From positions 930,001 through 994,000 of the forward strand of contig CAWBWL010000007.1 of assembly GCA_963792485.1 (NCBI GenBank): DNA of 64,000 nt, written 5' to 3'. Below the pieces are notes generated by a model. That model was given only the letters and a program-made list of their open reading frames with translations. It was not told where the DNA came from and did no database searches. How positions within the stretch are numbered: the stretch's first letter is position 1; each line of letters begins with the position of its first letter. This stretch comes from JANOYJ01 sp963792485 (lineage in GTDB: Bacteria; Pseudomonadota; Alphaproteobacteria; Rhizobiales; Rhizobiaceae). Made by a program: the position numbers and the translations under genes. This document shows positions 17,562-26,166 of the stretch, one piece after another.

Positions 17562-18845
17562 TTAAATCCCCTCCGGCCGCTCCCCGCCCCAAGCCCAGTC
17601 CAGCAGTTCCACCGTATGCACCACCGGCAGCGCGGTGCCTGACCCGATCTGCGTCAAACAGCCAATATTCCCGGCGGCGACAACGCGCGCGCCGGTCCGC
17701 TCAATATTTTTCACCTTCCGCTCTTTCAGTCTGTCCGCAATCTCGGACTGCAAGATATTGTAAGTCCCCGCCGAGCCGCAGCACAAATGTCCTTCGCCGG
17801 GCTCCTTCACAACAAACCCCGCCTTCGCCAGCAGTTCCTTCGGGGCCTTGGTGATCTTCTGTCCATGCTGCAAGGAACAGGCCGAGTGATAGGCGACTGC
17901 CATTCCCGAAGCATTGACTGGCTCCGGCAGCTCAAGCGACGCAAGATATTCGGTCACATCCCTGGCAAGTTCCGAGACTTTGGCGGCCTTGTCCGCATAC
18001 ACCGGATCAAGGTGGAACATATGGCCGTAATCCTTGATCGTCGTGCCGCAGCCGGATGTGGTGATGATAATCGCGTCGAGCCCCTCGCCGTCGATCTCGC
18101 GCGTCCATGCGTCAATCGCCGCCTTGGCAAACGCCCGCGCCGAGTCCTCTCGTCCCATGTGATGGGTCAGAGAGCCGCAACAGCCCTCGTTCGCCGCGAC
18201 CGTCTCAACGCCCAATCGGTTCAGCAACCGCGTCGCCGCCGCATTGATGCCGGGGTCCAGCACAGACTGCGCACAGCCGCCCAAAATCGCCACACGCCCC
18301 TTGCGATTTGCAAGATTGGCGGGCGCGGCCGCCTTTGCCACAGGCAGATTTTTCGGCGCCAGCCGCAGCATCGCCGCCATCGGTTTCAGCGCCGCCACCT
18401 TCTCCATCAACGGAACAAACGGGCGGCCAAGATTGGCAAGCTTCAGCGCAAACCGGAACCGCCCCGGATAAGGCAGCACCGCCGCCAGAACGCCGCGCAG
18501 CAAGCGGTCCATCACAGGCCGCTTGTAGGTCCTCTCGATATGCACACGCGCGTGATCTACAAGGTGCATGTAATTGACGCCCGACGGGCAGGTTGTCATG
18601 CAGGACAGGCACGACAGGCAGCGGTCGATATGCCTGACCGTCACCGCGTCCGCCGGTCGGTCATTCTCCAGCATCTCCTTGATGAGGTATATCCGTCCCC
18701 GCGGCGAATCCAGCTCATTGCCGAGCGTCACATAGGTCGGACAGGTCGCCGTGCAGAAGCCGCAATGCACGCAGGCACGCAGGATGGATTCGGCCTCGGC
18801 GGTGTGAGGGTCGGCGAGCTGGGCGAGGGTGAAGGAGGTTTGCAT
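17562..18845 (-). CDS. glcF: Glycolate oxidase iron-sulfur subunit
   Basis: 427 residues. It carries two 4Fe-4S clusters at CVHCGFCTATCPTY (about residue 25) and CLSCLSCMTTCPSGV (about 77), followed by two CCG domains (CAQSVLDPGI..., NEGCCGSLTHHMG; AYHSACSLQHGQ..., HLCCGSAGTYN). GlcF passes electrons from GlcD/GlcE to the membrane during glycolate oxidation to glyoxylate. It directly follows glcE with no gap, as the last gene of glcD-glcE-glcF. Confidence 0.96.
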   Translation of the reverse strand: MQTSFTLAQLADPHTAEAESILRACVHCGFCTATCPTYVTLGNELDSPRGRIYLIKEMLENDRPADAVTVRHIDRCLSCLSCMTTCPSGVNYMHLVDHARVHIERTYKRPVMDRLLRGVLAAVLPYPGRFRFALKLANLGRPFVPLMEKVAALKPMAAMLRLAPKNLPVAKAAAPANLANRKGRVAILGGCAQSVLDPGINAAATRLLNRLGVETVAANEGCCGSLTHHMGREDSARAFAKAAIDAWTREIDGEGLDAIIITTSGCGTTIKDYGHMFHLDPVYADKAAKVSELARDVTEYLASLELPEPVNASGMAVAYHSACSLQHGQKITKAPKELLAKAGFVVKEPGEGHLCCGSAGTYNILQSEIADRLKERKVKNIERTGARVVAAGNIGCLTQIGSGTALPVVHTVELLDWAWGGERPEGI

Positions 18846-20024
18846 CTAGCCCATCCTTCCCGGATTTAGAACGCCATTCGGATCAAACTGCGCCTTCATC
18901 CTCAGCGTCAAAGCCGCCAGTTCCGCCGCCTGCGGCTCAAATACCGGAACCGCCCGCCGCTGCACCTCGCCCGCCCGCACCAGCGTCGCATGGCCGCCGC
19001 CGTGTTTCCGGATCAATCCGCGCAAGGCCTTCGCCTCCGGATCGCCTTCGCAGCGGATCCAGATCAGCCCGCCCTGCCAGTCGTAATAAGCGTCCGCCGC
19101 CGCGTGCTGGCGGAAATCGGCGAGCACCGCATGGCCGGACAAAGGCGGCGCGGAGACGCGCCAGACCGGACGCTGCGTTCCATCCGCGAAGGGCATGACA
19201 TCGCGCAGTTCGCGCCAGAGCGAGCGCGACTGCGCCTCCGGCAATATGTCCGTCGCCTGTTTGAAATGACCCGCGAGTGATTCAAGCCGCGAGGCGACGG
19301 ATTTGCCAAACCCCTCAACCCGCAGCAGCGTCACCGCCCCGCCCTTCAACGCGCCACCCAACACTTTGCCGCTGACTGTCTCCGGCAGATGCGCGGCGGA
19401 GGAGACTTCGCAATTCGATCCCATGGCGAGCGCCATCGCGGACGCGCCTTGCGGGTCGTCAAGCCCGCGCAGAACCAACGTCTGTTCGGTCTCTGCAGCG
19501 GGCAGAACCTTGAAGGTCACATCCGTCAGCACCGCCAGCGTCCCCCATGACCCGGCAAGGCCCTTGGAAAGATCAAAGCCGGTGACATTCTTCATCACCC
19601 GCCCGCCGGATTTGAACCGCTCGCCGCCGCCGGTGATCGCTTCAACGCCCAGCACATGATCCCGCGCCGCCCCCGCTTTCAGCCGCCTTGGCCCGGACGT
19701 GTTGGTGGCAAGCACCCCGCCAATCGTGCCCCTCCCCGCCGGTCCGCCCAGCAAGGGTCCGTAATCCATCGGCTCAAACGCCAATTGCTGCCCATGCTTG
19801 GCGAGCAGCGCCTCGATCTCCGCCATCGGCGTCCCGGCCTTGGCCGAAAGGACGAGCTCGTCGGGTTCGTAGAAATTTATGCCCGTGAGAGCGGAGAGGT
19901 CCAGAACCTGCCCGTTCCCAACCGGCGCGCCGATGCCGCGCTTAGAGCCGTGGCCGATGATTTCGAGCGGCGTGCTCGCGGCGTTGGCTGACTGGATTGT
20001 GGCGAGGATTTCGTCGGGAGTCAT
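18846..20024 (-). CDS. glcE: Glycolate oxidase FAD-binding subunit
   Basis: 392 residues. An FAD-binding PCMH domain covers the first half (IIGHGSKRGIGAPVGNGQVL, LAFEPMDYGPLLGGPAGRGT, IGGVLATNTSGPRRLKAGAA, then GGRVMKNVTGFDLSKGLAGS). The C-terminus ends with the family's MKAQFDPNGVLNPGRMG. GlcE is the second flavoprotein-like subunit of glycolate oxidase. The stop is immediately before the glcF start, and glcD is 34 bp upstream. Confidence 0.95.
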   Translation of the reverse strand: MTPDEILATIQSANAASTPLEIIGHGSKRGIGAPVGNGQVLDLSALTGINFYEPDELVLSAKAGTPMAEIEALLAKHGQQLAFEPMDYGPLLGGPAGRGTIGGVLATNTSGPRRLKAGAARDHVLGVEAITGGGERFKSGGRVMKNVTGFDLSKGLAGSWGTLAVLTDVTFKVLPAAETEQTLVLRGLDDPQGASAMALAMGSNCEVSSAAHLPETVSGKVLGGALKGGAVTLLRVEGFGKSVASRLESLAGHFKQATDILPEAQSRSLWRELRDVMPFADGTQRPVWRVSAPPLSGHAVLADFRQHAAADAYYDWQGGLIWIRCEGDPEAKALRGLIRKHGGGHATLVRAGEVQRRAVPVFEPQAAELAALTLRMKAQFDPNGVLNPGRMG

Positions 20025-20058
20025 GGGCGCCTCGCGTCAAGGCTTGAAGTTATGCCCA

Positions 20059-21555
20059 TCAAAACCTCGGAATATCCGCAAACGGCAACTTCCCGCCGCT
20101 CACATGCATGCGCCCCAACTCCGCGCAGCGGTGCAAATTCGGAAACACCTTTCCAGGATTGAGCAGCGCCTGCGGGTCAAACGCGACCTTCACTTTCATC
20201 TGGATGTCCAGATCAACCGCGTTGAACATCTCGCCCATCAGATCGCGCTTCTCAACGCCGACGCCATGCTCGCCTGTCAGCACCCCGCCGACCTGAACGC
20301 ACAGCCGCAAAATGTCCGCGCCGAAATTCTCCGCCTTTTCGAGTTCGCCGGGCTTGTTGGCGTCGTACAGAATAAGCGGGTGCAGATTGCCATCACCGGC
20401 GTGAAAGACATTGGCGACGCGCAGGCCATACTTTTCCGACATCTCGCGCATGCCCTTCAGTACCTTCGGCAGTTCCTTGCGCGGAATGGTGCCGTCCATG
20501 CAGTAATAATCCGGCGAGATGCGCCCGACCGCCGGAAACGCCGCCTTGCGTCCGGCCCAGAATGTCAGCCGCTCAGCCTCGGTGGTAGAGACTTTCAGCG
20601 TCGTAAAATTGTTCCTTGCTGCGATTTCCGAGACGCGGATCAGAAGATCATCCACTTCCGCTTCGGGCCCGTCGAGCTCGACAATGAGAAGCGCCTCGAC
20701 ATTCAGCGGGTACCCGGCGTGGACAAAATCCTCCGCCGCATGGATGGCCGGCCGATCCATCATTTCCATGCCGCCCGGAATGATCCCGGCGCTGATGATG
20801 TCGGCAACACATTGCCCCGCCGCTTCGCTTTCCGCAAAGCCGATCAGCGCCGCCCGCGCAGTCTGCGGCTTTTGCAAGACCCGCACCGTGACTTCAGTCA
20901 CTACGCCGAGAAGGCCTTCAGAGCCGGTCACAAGTCCGAGCAGGTCATAGCCTTCCGCATCCAGATGTTTGCCGCCAAGGCGCACCACGTCGCCATTTAT
21001 GAGCACCATTTCAACGCCCAGCACATTGCTCGCCGTCAGCCCGTATTTCAGCGAATGCACCCCGCCGGAATTCTCCGCGACATTGCCGCCAATCGAGCAG
21101 GCGATCTGCGATGAGGGGTCCGGCGCATAGTAGAATCCGTGCTCCTCCACCGCCCGCGTAATGCCCAAATTCGTTACACCCGGCTGCGCCGTCACTGTCC
21201 GGTTGGCGAGATCAATGTCGAGTATACGGTTGAAGCGCGACATCACAAGCAGCACCGCGTCCTCGACCGGCAGCGCCCCGCCGGACAGCGATGTGCCCGA
21301 GCCGCGCGGCACAACGCGGATATTCTCCTTGGAGCAATATTTCAGTATCTGCGAAACCTGCGTCACCGTCTGCGGCAGCACCACCACCATCGGCAATTGC
21401 CGGTAAGCCGTCAGCCCGTCGCTCTCGAAAACGCGCATACCTGCGGCGCTATCGACAACGCCCTCACCCGGCACGATTTCGCGGAGTTGCGTGACGATCT
21501 GCGCCCTCTTGGCGAGCGTTGTGGCGTCGGGCGAAGGCATAGCAAGCGATGTCAT
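20059..21555 (-). CDS. glcD: Glycolate oxidase catalytic FAD subunit
   Basis: 498 residues. GlcD oxidises glycolate (and some D-lactate) to glyoxylate. FAD-binding type 4 domain: VVPRGSGTSLSGGALPVEDA near residue 85 and IGGNVAENSGGVHSLKYGLT near 150. The C-terminal FAD-oxidase domain has HAGDGNLHPLILYD and VGGVLTGEHGVGVEKR. An ATG five codons downstream is an alternative start. First gene of the glcDEF operon; no dedicated GlcC regulator is adjacent. The HAD phosphatase just upstream, on the same strand, could be a phosphoglycolate phosphatase-like partner, but its motifs do not settle this. Confidence 0.96.
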   Translation of the reverse strand: MTSLAMPSPDATTLAKRAQIVTQLREIVPGEGVVDSAAGMRVFESDGLTAYRQLPMVVVLPQTVTQVSQILKYCSKENIRVVPRGSGTSLSGGALPVEDAVLLVMSRFNRILDIDLANRTVTAQPGVTNLGITRAVEEHGFYYAPDPSSQIACSIGGNVAENSGGVHSLKYGLTASNVLGVEMVLINGDVVRLGGKHLDAEGYDLLGLVTGSEGLLGVVTEVTVRVLQKPQTARAALIGFAESEAAGQCVADIISAGIIPGGMEMMDRPAIHAAEDFVHAGYPLNVEALLIVELDGPEAEVDDLLIRVSEIAARNNFTTLKVSTTEAERLTFWAGRKAAFPAVGRISPDYYCMDGTIPRKELPKVLKGMREMSEKYGLRVANVFHAGDGNLHPLILYDANKPGELEKAENFGADILRLCVQVGGVLTGEHGVGVEKRDLMGEMFNAVDLDIQMKVKVAFDPQALLNPGKVFPNLHRCAELGRMHVSGGKLPFADIPRF

Positions 21556-21585
21556 GATGCATAACTACGCCGCTTGGCGAGAATC

Positions 21586-22299
21586 TCAAGCCAGACGTTT
21601 GATCGAGAGCCGCCCGTCGGTTCCCGTTATCGCCCGCACATTGGTGTAGTCCTCAAGCGTCGCCAACGCCGTGTCCATCTTGTGATGATGCGTGGCCGTA
21701 ATCACGGCAATTGACGCGCCAGCGCCCTCGCCCGCCAATATGCCTGCAATCGCATCTTCGAACACGAGGCAGTTCCTCGCCTCAAAGCCAAGCTTACGCG
21801 CGCCCAGCATGAAACAGTCTGGATGCGGCTTGCCGTTTTCGACATCGTCGCCCGACACGATCACGTCCGGACGCTCAATCCCCGCCTCCTTCAGGCGCTT
21901 CAGCGCAAGTGCGAGACCCGCAGAGGTGACAAGCGCCCACCGGTCGCGCGGCAGCGAGGCGAGGAACGCGATTGCGCCCGGAATAGGCAAAATGCCCTCC
22001 AGTTCCGCCATCTCCGCGTCCAATATCTCCTGCGCCTCCTTCTTGGCATCAACGCCAGGAAGCCCGAGCCGGGCGATGGTCTCAACGCCCTTCACGCCGT
22101 GGATTGTCGGCAGAAACGTCGCCACATCCAGCCCATGCCGCTCCGCCCAAGCCCCCCAGATGCGCTCGGCGGCGGCGATGGAGTTCAAAACCGTGCCATC
22201 CATGTCGAACAGGAAGGCGTCGAAGGATTTGTCAAATATGGAGGTCAAGGGAGGGATCTCTGAGAAAATGTCCGCGCTCTTTGGCCTGCCAATGACCAC
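21586..22299 (-). CDS. HAD superfamily hydrolase (subfamily IA)
   Basis: 237 residues from the ATG at 22299; homology starts near residue 25, so a TTG at about residue 19 could be the real start. HAD motif I FLFDMDGTVLNS, motif II ALVTSAG, motif III GKPHPDCF and motif IV VFEDAIAGILAG are complete, so it should be an active phosphatase. The cap (helical, between motifs I and II) is of the beta-phosphoglucomutase/sugar-phosphatase type. Its stop is 30 bp upstream of the glcD start codon, so it may be the first gene of the glc operon, acting on phosphoglycolate or a sugar phosphate. Substrate unproven. Confidence 0.88.
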   Translation of the reverse strand: MVIGRPKSADIFSEIPPLTSIFDKSFDAFLFDMDGTVLNSIAAAERIWGAWAERHGLDVATFLPTIHGVKGVETIARLGLPGVDAKKEAQEILDAEMAELEGILPIPGAIAFLASLPRDRWALVTSAGLALALKRLKEAGIERPDVIVSGDDVENGKPHPDCFMLGARKLGFEARNCLVFEDAIAGILAGEGAGASIAVITATHHHKMDTALATLEDYTNVRAITGTDGRLSIKRLA

Positions 22300-22333
22300 A
22301 GGTCAATATTCTCGATCAGATTGCGCGGGTGCT

Positions 22334-22374
22334 AGCCTTCCCCTCCTGAGCTTGTCAAAGTGGCGGGGAAGGCT
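22334..22374. repeat. Small intergenic inverted repeat
   Basis: AGCCTTCCCC (22334-22343) and GGGGAAGGCT (22365-22374) flank a 21-bp centre with CCTGAGCTTGTCAAAG. It lies in the divergent gap between the HAD gene and the secreted protein at 22518. Confidence 0.75.
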
Positions 22375-22517
22375 GGCGACTTCAGCGCCGTTATGCCAAA
22401 AGCCAAAAACCTATGGACGGCAAACACAGGCTCCCACCAGCCGCTTCATCAGCAATTGACAATTCCGGACAAGCGGAATCTGATGATGCCGGGGCGCCTG
22501 AACCTGACAGGTGCGGC

Positions 22518-23051
22518 ATGTCTTACCTCCACGCCATCAAAGCTGCGGTTTGTGTGATCGCTGTGGCGGGTTCATTTTCGGCATTCGCCGTCCCCGCCGC
22601 CGCGCAATCCTCCGACACCGGCTTCCAGCTCCTCAACCAGATTTACGAAGCCTCCAACTCGGTCGAATCGGACGAGCCGGAAACCGCGCGCGCCGCCTAC
22701 AAGACCTGCACGGAGCTGGGCAAAGAGCTTGCGGCCCGCGCGGGCATGGAAGCCGGGGTGAGATTCTATCTTGAGGCCGAGGTCGAGGGCTGCCTGTCCT
22801 ATGCCATGTATCATGGCGGCTTTTCCGACGGGACCGGCGACAAATGCAGCCATCACTTTGCCCATGCCGAGAAGCTGAAAGACGCCATCCTGGCGGCGCA
22901 AAGTGTGAAGGGCGTGCAGCAGGAGCAGCTCACCAATCTGCGCGACAGCCTGCAGCGGGCAAGCGAAGTCGGGCCGCAGCATTACGGGTGCACGGGCGAT
23001 TATGCCGCTCTCATTCAGGCGCTGCCTGCGGCAGACGCGATCGCGCCATAA
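22518..23051 (+). CDS. Exported protein of unknown function
   Basis: 177 residues from MSYLHAIKAAVCVIAVAGSF, a signal peptide ending near PAAAQSS. The longer frame upstream to 22413 adds no conserved-looking sequence. The mature part is helical and has five cysteines (KTCTELG, VEGCLSYAM, GDKCSHHFAHAEKL, QHYGCTGDY), consistent with disulfides in the periplasm. I do not recognise the family. It is followed after 78 bp by a second exported unknown (23130-23624), possibly one operon. Confidence 0.75.
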   Translation: MSYLHAIKAAVCVIAVAGSFSAFAVPAAAQSSDTGFQLLNQIYEASNSVESDEPETARAAYKTCTELGKELAARAGMEAGVRFYLEAEVEGCLSYAMYHGGFSDGTGDKCSHHFAHAEKLKDAILAAQSVKGVQQEQLTNLRDSLQRASEVGPQHYGCTGDYAALIQALPAADAIAP

Positions 23052-23129
23052 AATGAAAACAGATGAGGCCTGCAAATGAGAGCGAAGAGTGTTTGTAACG
23101 TCAGCGCCCGGCGTCCCGGCTTTACCCGT

Positions 23130-23624
23130 ATGAGCCGGATATCCGTCCTTGCCGCCTCATGCCTCCTCGCCGCCAGCGCCGCTGCGCAGGAGGCGGTGAC
23201 TTATGAAACCGGGTTCGACGAGACAGGATCAGGCGAGGAGCGGCAGGCCAGCGTCGGCTTCAACGGCGCAGAGTGCGGGGAAGAGTGCCATGCGGCAAGC
23301 CTTCACTGCGCTGGCTCGCAAAATGTCAGCTTCATTTTCGCCGACATCGCCGCCGAAAACGCCGCTGCGGCGATCACCAGCGAGGCAAAGGAATTCAAGG
23401 TCGACATTGGCGGCGCGGCTTTTTCCTTCTCCATCAGGAATGTCAAATATGGCGGCGAAATGTATGACACATGGGACGTTGAAGGCGAGCTGCGCGGCGA
23501 TACCGCCGAATTCACCGCCGCGCTCAGCAAGGCGAAGGAGTTCAAAACAACGCTCGGCCCGCAAACCGTCACGCTGCCGGTGACGGCGGATGTGGAGAAG
23601 TGGGTAAAGTCTTGCGGGAAGTGA
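23130..23624 (+). CDS. Exported protein of unknown function
   Basis: 164 residues from MSRISVLAASCLLAASAAAQ, a signal peptide; a start 18 codons upstream at 23076 is possible but would bury it. The mature protein begins EAVTYETGFDETGSGEERQA and looks beta-rich, with cysteine pairs CGEEC and LHC, and a conserved-looking GGEMYDTWDVEGELRG segment. A final Cys lies at the C-terminus (VKSCGK). No family recognised. Probably a periplasmic partner of the protein at 22518-23051. Confidence 0.75.
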   Translation: MSRISVLAASCLLAASAAAQEAVTYETGFDETGSGEERQASVGFNGAECGEECHAASLHCAGSQNVSFIFADIAAENAAAAITSEAKEFKVDIGGAAFSFSIRNVKYGGEMYDTWDVEGELRGDTAEFTAALSKAKEFKTTLGPQTVTLPVTADVEKWVKSCGK

Positions 23625-23645
23625 GCGAGGTCTGACCGGCGGGCT

Positions 23646-24953
23646 TTAGCCCTCCCCATGCCCGCGCCTGATGCGCCGCACCACGAGCCATATTGCCAGG
23701 ACCGCGACCGGCACAAACAGCGCCGTCGCCATATCGACCGAAAGCCCAAACAACCGGCCCTCCGCGCCCTTCAACAGATAAGCCATCAGCCCAACCACGT
23801 AGTACGACACCGCGGCTACTGACAGCCCCTCCACCGTCTGCTGCAATCTCAGCTGCTGGCGGGCGCGGCGGTTCATGGAGGCGAGCAGGTCGCTGTTCTG
23901 GTTCTGCAGGGCGACGTCCACCCAGGTGCGCAGGAGATTTGCGGCGCGGGTGAGCTTTCGCGACAGATTCTGCTGGCGCTCTTCCACCGAGCGGCAGGTA
24001 CGCATTGCCGGGGCCATGCGTTTCAACAGAAACGCCTCGAACGTCTCATACCCCTCTACCGGCTTCTCCTCCATCGCATCCAGCCGCTCAGTGACAATGC
24101 CGTCATAGGCGCGGCTTGCGCCAAAGCGGTAGGCGGATGAGGCCGCGTCAGCTTCGAGCTCGGCGGCAAGTTCGGTGAGCTGCTCGAGCAGCACGGCATT
24201 GTCGCGCCCCTCGCCGTCACGCATCTTGAGTGTGAGTTCGGCGAGCCGGTCTTCCATTTTGCGAATGCGGCCCGAAAGGGAAATTGCCAAGGGCAAGCCG
24301 AGCATTGCGAGCGTGCGGTAGGTTTCGATCTCGATCAGCCGCTGCGCCAGCGCCCCGGTGCGCGCCGGGGTCATGCCGCTGTCGAGCATGGTGAGGCGCG
24401 TCAGCCCGTCGGCGTCCTGGCGGAAATCCGTCATGATGATCGCCGCGCCGTTCTCAATCACCGAGGCGCACAGGCTCCCCGGATCATAAGTCGATATGAA
24501 TTTGCGCATATCGCGCGGCCGCTTGTGGATTTCGAGCCTGATCCCCGAAATCACCGTGCCCGGCGCAATGAAGCCGGAGCCGAATGGGTGCTCGTGAAAT
24601 CCGTTGCCGTTTGCGGCCAGAGGGCCTTCATAGAGATAGGTGGAAAATTCCGTGTGCCGCTCCCAGCGCAGAGTGCCTGCACCGCTCGGCAAAACCAGAT
24701 GCCGGGCGGACTTGTCCGGCGGCGCAATGCCGACGGCGCGCGACAGATCCGACAAAACGGCATGATCGACCGCAAACCCCGCCTCCGTCATGAAAGCGAC
24801 CTGCACGAGAAGGCGCGGGGCGGTAATAAGCGGATAGGGCCTTGCATGCACCTCGCCGAAAGCCTGCGGGCGCTGATGGTTGGCGGCGAAGCCGAGCACG
24901 GAGCCCGTGGTCAGCGAAGCTTCGTCCTGCGCATCCTTGTCTGGCGTGCTCAT
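23646..24953 (-). CDS. DUF3422 family membrane protein
   Basis: 435 residues. The N-terminus carries the family signature HQRPQAFGEVHARPYPLI and HLVLPSGAGTLRWERHTEFS. The middle is helical and charged. Two membrane helices are at the C-terminus (SVAAVSYYVVGLMAYLL; MATALFVPVAVLAIWLVV) followed by a basic tail, so most of the protein is on one side of the inner membrane. DUF3422 is widespread in alphaproteobacteria with no known function. It is divergent from lutA with about 190 bp between. Confidence 0.93.
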   Translation of the reverse strand: MSTPDKDAQDEASLTTGSVLGFAANHQRPQAFGEVHARPYPLITAPRLLVQVAFMTEAGFAVDHAVLSDLSRAVGIAPPDKSARHLVLPSGAGTLRWERHTEFSTYLYEGPLAANGNGFHEHPFGSGFIAPGTVISGIRLEIHKRPRDMRKFISTYDPGSLCASVIENGAAIIMTDFRQDADGLTRLTMLDSGMTPARTGALAQRLIEIETYRTLAMLGLPLAISLSGRIRKMEDRLAELTLKMRDGEGRDNAVLLEQLTELAAELEADAASSAYRFGASRAYDGIVTERLDAMEEKPVEGYETFEAFLLKRMAPAMRTCRSVEERQQNLSRKLTRAANLLRTWVDVALQNQNSDLLASMNRRARQQLRLQQTVEGLSVAAVSYYVVGLMAYLLKGAEGRLFGLSVDMATALFVPVAVLAIWLVVRRIRRGHGEG

Positions 24954-25145
24954 ATTCGACCCCCGTCGCTTAAGCCCGCCAAAATAGGGCGTGCGGCGAT
25001 GCTAGACCGGCAGAATGCGGCATTTCTTGGTTCCCCAACGGAACCTTGCAACATTCTTTCGGCGCGCCGCCTTGCTTTGAAGCCTTGAACGCGCATATCA
25101 GTTTGGTGGAAAAGAAAGCTGGGGCTGCAAAGCGTGCGCGCTGAG

Positions 25146-25904
25146 ATGACAAAACCACGTGTCGGCCTGTTCGTCACCTGTCTGGTTGACCTGTTCCGCC
25201 CAAGCGTCGGCTTTTCCGCCGTCAAGCTGCTCGAAGACGCAGGGTGCGATGTTCATGTGCCGCGTGCGCAAACCTGCTGCGGCCAGCCCGCCTATAACTC
25301 CGGCGACCGCCGTGATGCGCGGGAGATTGCCGAACAAGTCATCACCGCCTTTGAGGATTTCGACTATGTCGTCGCACCCTCCGGCTCGTGCGCCGGCATG
25401 CTCAAGCATCATTATGCCGAACTGTTTGCGGGCGATGAGAAATGGCAGGCGCGGGCCGAGGCGTTTTCGCCCAAGGTCCATGAGCTTGTCTCGTTCCTCA
25501 CCGATATCATGTTCGTCTCCAAGCTCGAGGTCTCACATGCAGGCACCGTAACCTACCACGATTCCTGTTCGGGCCTGCGCGAACTCGGGATTCAAGCTCA
25601 GCCGCGCAAACTCCTGAACCAGATTGAAGGCCTGTCGCTCAAGGAGATGAAAAACGCCGACGTCTGCTGCGGTTTCGGCGGGACGTTCTGTGTCAAATAT
25701 CCGGATATTTCCAACAAGATCGTCTCGGAGAAAACCGAAACCATCAAGGCTTCGGGAGCGGACTTGCTGCTTGCGGGCGATCTCGGGTGCCTGATGAACA
25801 TGGCCGGGAAGCTGAAGCGTGAGGGGTCGAGCATTCAGGTGCGGCATGTGGCGGAAGTGCTGGCGGGGATGACGGACGAGCCCGCGATTGGCGAGGGGCG
25901 GTGA
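25146..25904 (+). CDS. lutA: Lactate utilization protein A (CCG-domain electron carrier)
   Basis: 252 residues from MTKPRVGLFVTCLVDLFRPS; an upstream in-frame GTG at 25134 adds only four residues. Two CCG (cysteine-rich) domains are present: CGQPAYNSGDRRDAR with PSGSCAGMLKHHY, and YHDSCSGLRELG with ADVCCGFGGTFCVKYPDIS. LutABC oxidises L-lactate to pyruvate; LutA is the GlcF/heterodisulfide-reductase-like subunit. lutB follows after an interposed palindrome (25942-26113). A LutR-type regulator is not adjacent. Confidence 0.94.
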   Translation: MTKPRVGLFVTCLVDLFRPSVGFSAVKLLEDAGCDVHVPRAQTCCGQPAYNSGDRRDAREIAEQVITAFEDFDYVVAPSGSCAGMLKHHYAELFAGDEKWQARAEAFSPKVHELVSFLTDIMFVSKLEVSHAGTVTYHDSCSGLRELGIQAQPRKLLNQIEGLSLKEMKNADVCCGFGGTFCVKYPDISNKIVSEKTETIKASGADLLLAGDLGCLMNMAGKLKREGSSIQVRHVAEVLAGMTDEPAIGEGR

Positions 25905-25941
25905 GATGGGGTTGCCTCAGATTGACAACTTGAGACCACAA

Positions 25942-26113
25942 CGCGAGGCGCCCCCCTCTGTCCTGTCGGACATCTCCCCCGCGAGGGGGGAGATCGCTCG
26001 CGTCACGGCTTTCCCTCTTCCTCCGACGGTGCAAGCAAACGCGAAAGCGGTGACACATCGATCTCCCCCCTCGCGGGGGAGATGTCCGACAGGACAGAGA
26101 GGGGCGCCTCGCG
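25942..26113. repeat. Intergenic palindrome between lutA and lutB
   Basis: Arms 25942-25996 and 26059-26113 match as reverse complements at 54 of 55 positions, around a 62-bp loop. Each arm carries its own smaller hairpin (ATCTCCCCC...GGGGGGAGAT). It separates two genes expected to be one operon, so it may affect lutA/lutB mRNA processing. Confidence 0.97.
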
Positions 26114-26166
26114 CCGAACTCTCAAGGCGTGCACCACAATACCTGCAGAACCTGGAGGCCTGACTT

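Noticed and set aside
19879..21114. Long plus-strand frame (411 codons) over glcE/glcD
   Set aside because: Antisense shadow typical of high-GC DNA; the minus strand encodes unmistakable GlcE and GlcD.
25942..26113. Insertion sequence terminal repeats
   Set aside because: The two arms are separated by only 62 bp, with no transposase frame between them.
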